Assembly: GCF_014642655.1 (NCBI RefSeq)
Contig: NZ_BMIR01000016.1
Location: forward strand, 1-64,000
Length of the DNA: 64,000 nt
Direction: 5' to 3'
Source of the DNA: Pullulanibacillus camelliae
GTDB lineage: Bacteria; Bacillota; Bacilli; Bacillales; Sporolactobacillaceae
Position numbers and translations under genes: made by a program. Shown here piece by piece: positions 60,576 through 64,000 of this stretch (the stretch's first letter is position 1; the number at the start of each line of letters is the position of its first letter). The notes beneath the pieces were generated by a model. The model searched no databases, had not been told where the DNA came from, and saw only the letters and a list, made by a program, of their open reading frames with translations.

Positions 60576-61493
60576 GTGACAGAAACTGTAGTTCAAGTTA
60601 AGGATTTAACCAAGCGTATCGGGCAAAAAACGCTTGTTGAAAACATTACCTTTAATATACATAAGGGTGAGATCCTTGGATTCTTAGGACCCAATGGGGC
60701 TGGAAAAACAACGACCATGAGAATGATGCTTGGCTTAACCTCGATCACAAAAGGCGAAGTCATCATTGGTGGACATAATATTAAGACAGAAAAGGAACAC
60801 GCCTTAGAGCATGTTGGGGGTATTGTAGAAAACCCTGAAATGTATAAGTTTCTTTCTGGACTTGATAACTTGAAGCATTTTCAACGCATGTATAAAGATG
60901 TTCCTGATTCAAGAATTGATGAAGTTGTCGAAGTCGTTAAATTACAGGATGCCATTAAGAATAAAGTGAAAACCTATTCTCTTGGCATGCGTCAGCGCTT
61001 AGGGATTGCCCAAGCCTTGTTGCATGCTCCCGATGTTTTGATCTTGGATGAACCGACGAATGGTCTTGATCCGTCGGGTATTCGCGAATTGCGCGATAAT
61101 TTGCGTGAGCTTGCAGAACGAGAAGGGATAGCCATTTTTATCTCCAGTCACTTGCTCTCGGAAATTGAGATGATCTGTGATCGCGTCATTATTATTCAAA
61201 AGGGAAAACTGACAGATAGCCAAGAGGTTCGTGAAACCAATACAGAAAAAATGATGGTGGCATGGGAAACGGATAATGCTCAAGCCGTTTTACAATTATT
61301 GAAGGAAAACTTTAGTTCAGCAGAGGCCCAGCTTGAAAAGGACCGTGTAGTTGTTGGCGTAAGGAAGGAAGCGATTCCAGATATTAACGCTAGGCTTGTC
61401 CGTGAAGGAATCAAGGTCTATAGCATCGAACCAATTCGTAAGAGCTTGGAAGAACGGTTCCTTGAACTGACAGGGGGGAATCAAACCAAATGA
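60576..61493 (+). CDS. ABC exporter ATPase (BcrA-type)
   Basis: A 305-residue ATP-binding subunit: Walker A GPNGAGKTTT near residue 40, signature YSLGMRQRLG near 133, Walker B LILDEPTNGLDP near 155 and the H-loop SSHLLSE. The C-terminal 90 residues are typical for bacitracin/lantibiotic-type transporters. GTG 60576 follows AAGGGAGAG; a start at 60492 has no site. Its stop overlaps the ATG of the permease (ATGA). Not a sugar-importer ATPase: it lacks the C-terminal TOBE regulatory part of MsmX/MalK. Confidence 0.92.
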   Translation: MTETVVQVKDLTKRIGQKTLVENITFNIHKGEILGFLGPNGAGKTTTMRMMLGLTSITKGEVIIGGHNIKTEKEHALEHVGGIVENPEMYKFLSGLDNLKHFQRMYKDVPDSRIDEVVEVVKLQDAIKNKVKTYSLGMRQRLGIAQALLHAPDVLILDEPTNGLDPSGIRELRDNLRELAEREGIAIFISSHLLSEIEMICDRVIIIQKGKLTDSQEVRETNTEKMMVAWETDNAQAVLQLLKENFSSAEAQLEKDRVVVGVRKEAIPDINARLVREGIKVYSIEPIRKSLEERFLELTGGNQTK

Positions 61494-62440
61494 GGGGAAT
61501 CCATTTATTACAGAACGAGATCAGCAAAATTTATAAAAGAAAAACCTTTTGGATCATGTTGGGAATTCTTGTCGCAGTGACACTCTTGTGGGCGATCATA
61601 GCGATGAAAACAGGGTCAGATCACCAGAATTGGCAACAGAGCTTACAGGCTCAATCACAGGCGGAGCAGTCTGAAATTGCCAAAAGCGATGGGGATCCTG
61701 AACAAGTGATGGATTTAAAACAGCAAAATGCAATCACAAAGTACCGTTTAGAGCACAGTATTAAGCCGCTTTATTCTAACACAGTAATGGGATTTGTTGA
61801 TTCCAGTGCGGGCATTGCGAGCATTATCTCCATATTCATTGTCATTTTAGGAGGGAGCATCGTTTCGCAGGAATATTCTTGGGGAACGATGAAACTATTA
61901 CTCATCAGACCGCTTCATCGCTGGAAGATCCTTTTATCTAAATTCGTCAGTGTGATTATTATCGGTATCTTTTATTTGCTGATTACCTTTATTTTATCTT
62001 TCATAATAGGATTGATTTTCTTTGGCAAGGATTTCGGAGCCACGCGCTTTTTGTATGAGCATCATAATATGGTGCATGATGTTTCTGTGTTTTGGCACTT
62101 TTTACAGCTTTACGCTTCAAATCTTGTCGATCTCATTGTCATTACAGCGTTTGCCTTCATGCTATCGACTTTGTTCAAAAGCAATGCCCTCGCCATCGCT
62201 TTAAGCATTGCAATATACTTTGGCGGGAGCTTAATTCTTGGGATCATCTCAGCGTTTAACCAACAGATACCAAAGTATTTATTTTTCTTTAACATGGACC
62301 TATATGGCCAGTACACGAATGCTGGAGCAAGTCCAGTTGATACGACTGTCGGGTTTTCGGCTTGTGTCCTCGCCGTCTATTTTATCCTTTTTCTCCTCAT
62401 TGCTTTTCTTGTTTTTGAGAAGCGGGATGTTGCAGAATAA
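61490..62440 (+). CDS. ABC exporter permease (ABC-2 type)
   Basis: A 316-residue membrane protein with six helices: one at 20-40, a large extracellular loop of about 70 residues rich in Gln and charged residues, then five helices from about 105. EYSWGTMKLLLIRPLHRWKIL is the conserved ABC-2 segment. It forms the channel with the 60576 ATPase; the cargo may be an antibiotic or lipid. A hairpin CCTCCG/CGGAGG follows the stop. Confidence 0.9.
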   Translation: MRGIHLLQNEISKIYKRKTFWIMLGILVAVTLLWAIIAMKTGSDHQNWQQSLQAQSQAEQSEIAKSDGDPEQVMDLKQQNAITKYRLEHSIKPLYSNTVMGFVDSSAGIASIISIFIVILGGSIVSQEYSWGTMKLLLIRPLHRWKILLSKFVSVIIIGIFYLLITFILSFIIGLIFFGKDFGATRFLYEHHNMVHDVSVFWHFLQLYASNLVDLIVITAFAFMLSTLFKSNALAIALSIAIYFGGSLILGIISAFNQQIPKYLFFFNMDLYGQYTNAGASPVDTTVGFSACVLAVYFILFLLIAFLVFEKRDVAE

Positions 62441-62512
62441 CCAGTTCAAAGTCCTCCGTATTCTGATATGCGGAGGCTTTCTATAAAGCTTTTTAAAAGG
62501 AGTGCTGACACG

Positions 62513-63142
62513 ATGACGTTTGCTGAAGGGGAAACCATTGTTTTTATTGGCGACAGTATCACAGAGGATGGGCGCTATGAAGATCATGAAGGTCTGGGAC
62601 GTGGCTATGTCCGCTTACTCCATGATTATTTTATGACGGAGTTTCCAAAACTTCATTTACAAATCATTAATGAAGGGATTGGTGGCCAGCGGATAACGGA
62701 TCTACAGGAACGTTGGCAAACCGATGTTATTGACCATCAGCCTGATTGGCTCTCTATTTCCATTGGGATTAATGATGTGTGGCGCCAATTAGACAGTCCA
62801 GAAATAGAGCAAGTATACCCTGATCAATTTGAAGACATTTATCGTACATTATTAACCGATGTTAAGCGAGAGACAACAGCAAAGATCATTCTGATGGAGC
62901 CGACCATTATTGAGGAGGATCCAGAATCCGAGGGAAATCGTCTTTTAATGCCTTATTTAGAAAGCGTAAACAAATTAGCTGAGGAGTTTGATTGCCTCTG
63001 TGTTCCAGAGCATGAACAGTTCCAGAGAGTGTTAAGAGCACAGCCAGAAAAAGCCTTAACCACTGACGGGGTGCACATGACATCGGTGGGGCGGATGCTA
63101 ATGGCGACAACTTGGTTAAAGGCTGTACAATCAAAATCTTGA
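62513..63142 (+). CDS. SGNH-family esterase, acetylxylan esterase Axe2-like
   Basis: A 209-residue cytoplasmic SGNH hydrolase with all four blocks: Ser in FIGDSITEDG, Gly in NEGIGGQRITDL, Asn in SIGINDVWRQ, and Asp/His in TTDGVHMTSVG. Layout and several runs (IGINDVWRQ, LQERWQTDVIDHQPDW) resemble Geobacillus Axe2, which removes acetyl groups from xylo-oligosaccharides and xylose. ATG 62513 follows AAAAGGAG. It fits the xylan theme although it lies beside the ABC exporter. Confidence 0.87.
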   Translation: MTFAEGETIVFIGDSITEDGRYEDHEGLGRGYVRLLHDYFMTEFPKLHLQIINEGIGGQRITDLQERWQTDVIDHQPDWLSISIGINDVWRQLDSPEIEQVYPDQFEDIYRTLLTDVKRETTAKIILMEPTIIEEDPESEGNRLLMPYLESVNKLAEEFDCLCVPEHEQFQRVLRAQPEKALTTDGVHMTSVGRMLMATTWLKAVQSKS

Positions 63143-63219
63143 CATAGCAGCTATCCAGTTGTCTTCAAACGTTTAGGCAGGGGCACTCTAGGGTAATTGA
63201 AAACTAAAGGAGTGATAGC

Positions 63220-63420
63220 ATGTCTAAACGAAACCAGGAGGATCGGAGCAATAAGCAGGACGGGCGTTATGACTTAGGTGAAGATCGGATGGTGAATGAA
63301 GGTTTAGCAGGAGGCAATGTGGACACGCACTATAAGCATCCGGTCATCGATCACTCACGTCCACTCAAAAAAGATGTGAAACCAAAGGGAAATGCGTCCG
63401 CGGTTCATGTGAAAAAGTAA
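63220..63420 (+). CDS. Small hydrophilic protein, unknown
   Basis: A 66-residue protein, rich in Asp, Lys, His and Asn, with no hydrophobic segment or Cys; it is probably disordered. AAAGGAG lies seven bases before the ATG, and the gene is 29 bases before the UspA gene, so it is probably expressed with it. I recognise no family; such proteins are common stress or spore-associated products in Bacilli, but that is only a suggestion. Confidence 0.7.
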   Translation: MSKRNQEDRSNKQDGRYDLGEDRMVNEGLAGGNVDTHYKHPVIDHSRPLKKDVKPKGNASAVHVKK

Positions 63421-63449
63421 TCGAGAGCAAATGGAGGGAGGAACCCAAA

Positions 63450-63878
63450 ATGGGGACTGCTTCACAGCTGCTAGTCGCCTACGATAGTTCACAATTAAGT
63501 CAAAAGGCACTTTCACGAGCACTTGCGATGGCACAAGAGGACGAGCAAATAAAGGTAACAGCTATCTCTGTGGAGGAGCGGACGATGACAGAGAGTATTG
63601 CGTTTGCCAATGCTGCAGTGATTGAAGAGATGGATAAGCAGGTGGAAGAACAGATTCTGGAAGCAAAGCAGCAATTGGATGGACTACCTAATCCGACAGA
63701 GGTCGTTTCTTTGATCGGACATCCTGCTACATTAATCACAGCTTATGCCGAAACACATGATTGTGATTTGATTATCATCGGCAGTCGAGGATTAAGTGGC
63801 TTTAAAGAGCTAATGCTTGGCAGTGTCAGTCATCAGGTTGTTCAAGAAGCACCATGCGCGGTATTGATTGTAAAATAA
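63450..63878 (+). CDS. Universal stress protein, UspA family
   Basis: A 142-residue UspA-fold protein with N-terminal LLVAYDSSQLSQKALSRAL and the C-terminal ATP-binding motif GSRGLSGFKELMLGSVS. Probably a homodimer that binds ATP under stress. ATG 63450 follows GGAGGGAGG. A terminator starts 16 bases after the stop. Confidence 0.92.
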   Translation: MGTASQLLVAYDSSQLSQKALSRALAMAQEDEQIKVTAISVEERTMTESIAFANAAVIEEMDKQVEEQILEAKQQLDGLPNPTEVVSLIGHPATLITAYAETHDCDLIIIGSRGLSGFKELMLGSVSHQVVQEAPCAVLIVK

Positions 63879-63893
63879 AAAGAAAAAAAGGCT

Positions 63894-63923
63894 CCCACAG
63901 CTGCTGTTGCTGCTGTGGGTTTT
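63894..63923 (+). terminator. Intrinsic terminator of the UspA gene
   Basis: Eight-bp stem CCCACAGC (63894-63901) / GCTGTGGG (63912-63919), 10-base loop and four Ts. Confidence 0.82.
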
Positions 63924-64000
63924 ATATGCATTGATAGGCTATGAATTTTTGAAATCAAAGAAATCATAAAACAACAAATATTCCAGCGTTCTCATTCATA

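Noticed and set aside
60576-61493. ATPase for the sugar importers
   Set aside because: Length of 305 residues without the C-terminal regulatory part, and translational coupling to an ABC-2 permease, show an exporter subunit.

Overview
The window looks like part of a Gram-positive, low-to-moderate-GC Bacillales chromosome. Reasons: strong AAGGAGG-type ribosome binding sites, many GTG/TTG starts, CcpA-type cre boxes, a ROK-family XylR with its own operators, lipoprotein solute-binding proteins with a lipobox, YesL, YugG/YugH and LplABC relatives, and closest recalled relatives of several proteins in Geobacillus and Bacillus halodurans. I see 54 intact protein genes, three gene remnants, a family of intergenic repeats, and no tRNA, rRNA or CRISPR array. 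The theme is uptake and breakdown of plant cell-wall oligosaccharides (xylan, glucuronoxylan, uronates).

Layout. 1-330 is the tail of a broken GH52 beta-xylosidase. 633-26207 is one regulatory block: a GntR/FCD regulator, a reverse operon (Gfo/Idh oxidoreductase, DUF993, TIM barrel), an ABC importer with a large GH106-like hydrolase, a further oxidoreductase and a 2-hydroxyacid dehydrogenase, an AraC membrane regulator with an Lpl-type importer, and a third importer with a DUF2264 protein. Six promoters in this block carry nearly the same AT-rich element (TATATTATATATNAT), probably the GntR operator. 26408-35608 holds a TIM barrel protein, an alpha/beta esterase, and a seven-gene operon with glucuronate isomerase (uxaC), a fructuronate-reductase-like SDR, an M24 protein without its metal ligands, and two TIM barrel/Gfo-Idh pairs. 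35977-41916 contains a further TIM barrel, AraC and YesL genes, an Lrp/aminotransferase pair, an SDR and a VOC protein.

42103-54696 is the xylose locus: xylR, a fourth importer with a YesL homologue, then an operator-controlled series Gfo/Idh - TIM barrel - Gfo/Idh - ThuA - xylA - xylB. 55489-57526 is another TIM barrel/Gfo-Idh pair followed by an internally deleted oxidoreductase. The right end (57836-63878) has two SGNH esterases, a CapA-like protein, a BcrA-type ABC exporter, a small hydrophilic protein and a UspA protein.

How it fits together. Esterases and hydrolases trim oligosaccharides; four importers, none with its own ATPase, bring them in, presumably using a shared MsmX-type ATPase elsewhere. 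Inside, seven Gfo/Idh oxidoreductases and seven xylose-isomerase-like TIM barrels, largely in pairs and next to ThuA, suggest oxidative (3-keto-sugar) glycoside processing like E. coli YcjS/YcjR, ThuA/ThuB and DgpA/DgpBC, feeding xylose into XylA/XylB and uronates into UxaC. This oxidative route, wired into the xylose regulon, is the best candidate here for an undescribed system; it is inference. Other notable points are an intrinsic terminator whose 3' arm is the ribosome binding site of the next gene (40597-40663) and a ~465-bp composite repeat present twice.
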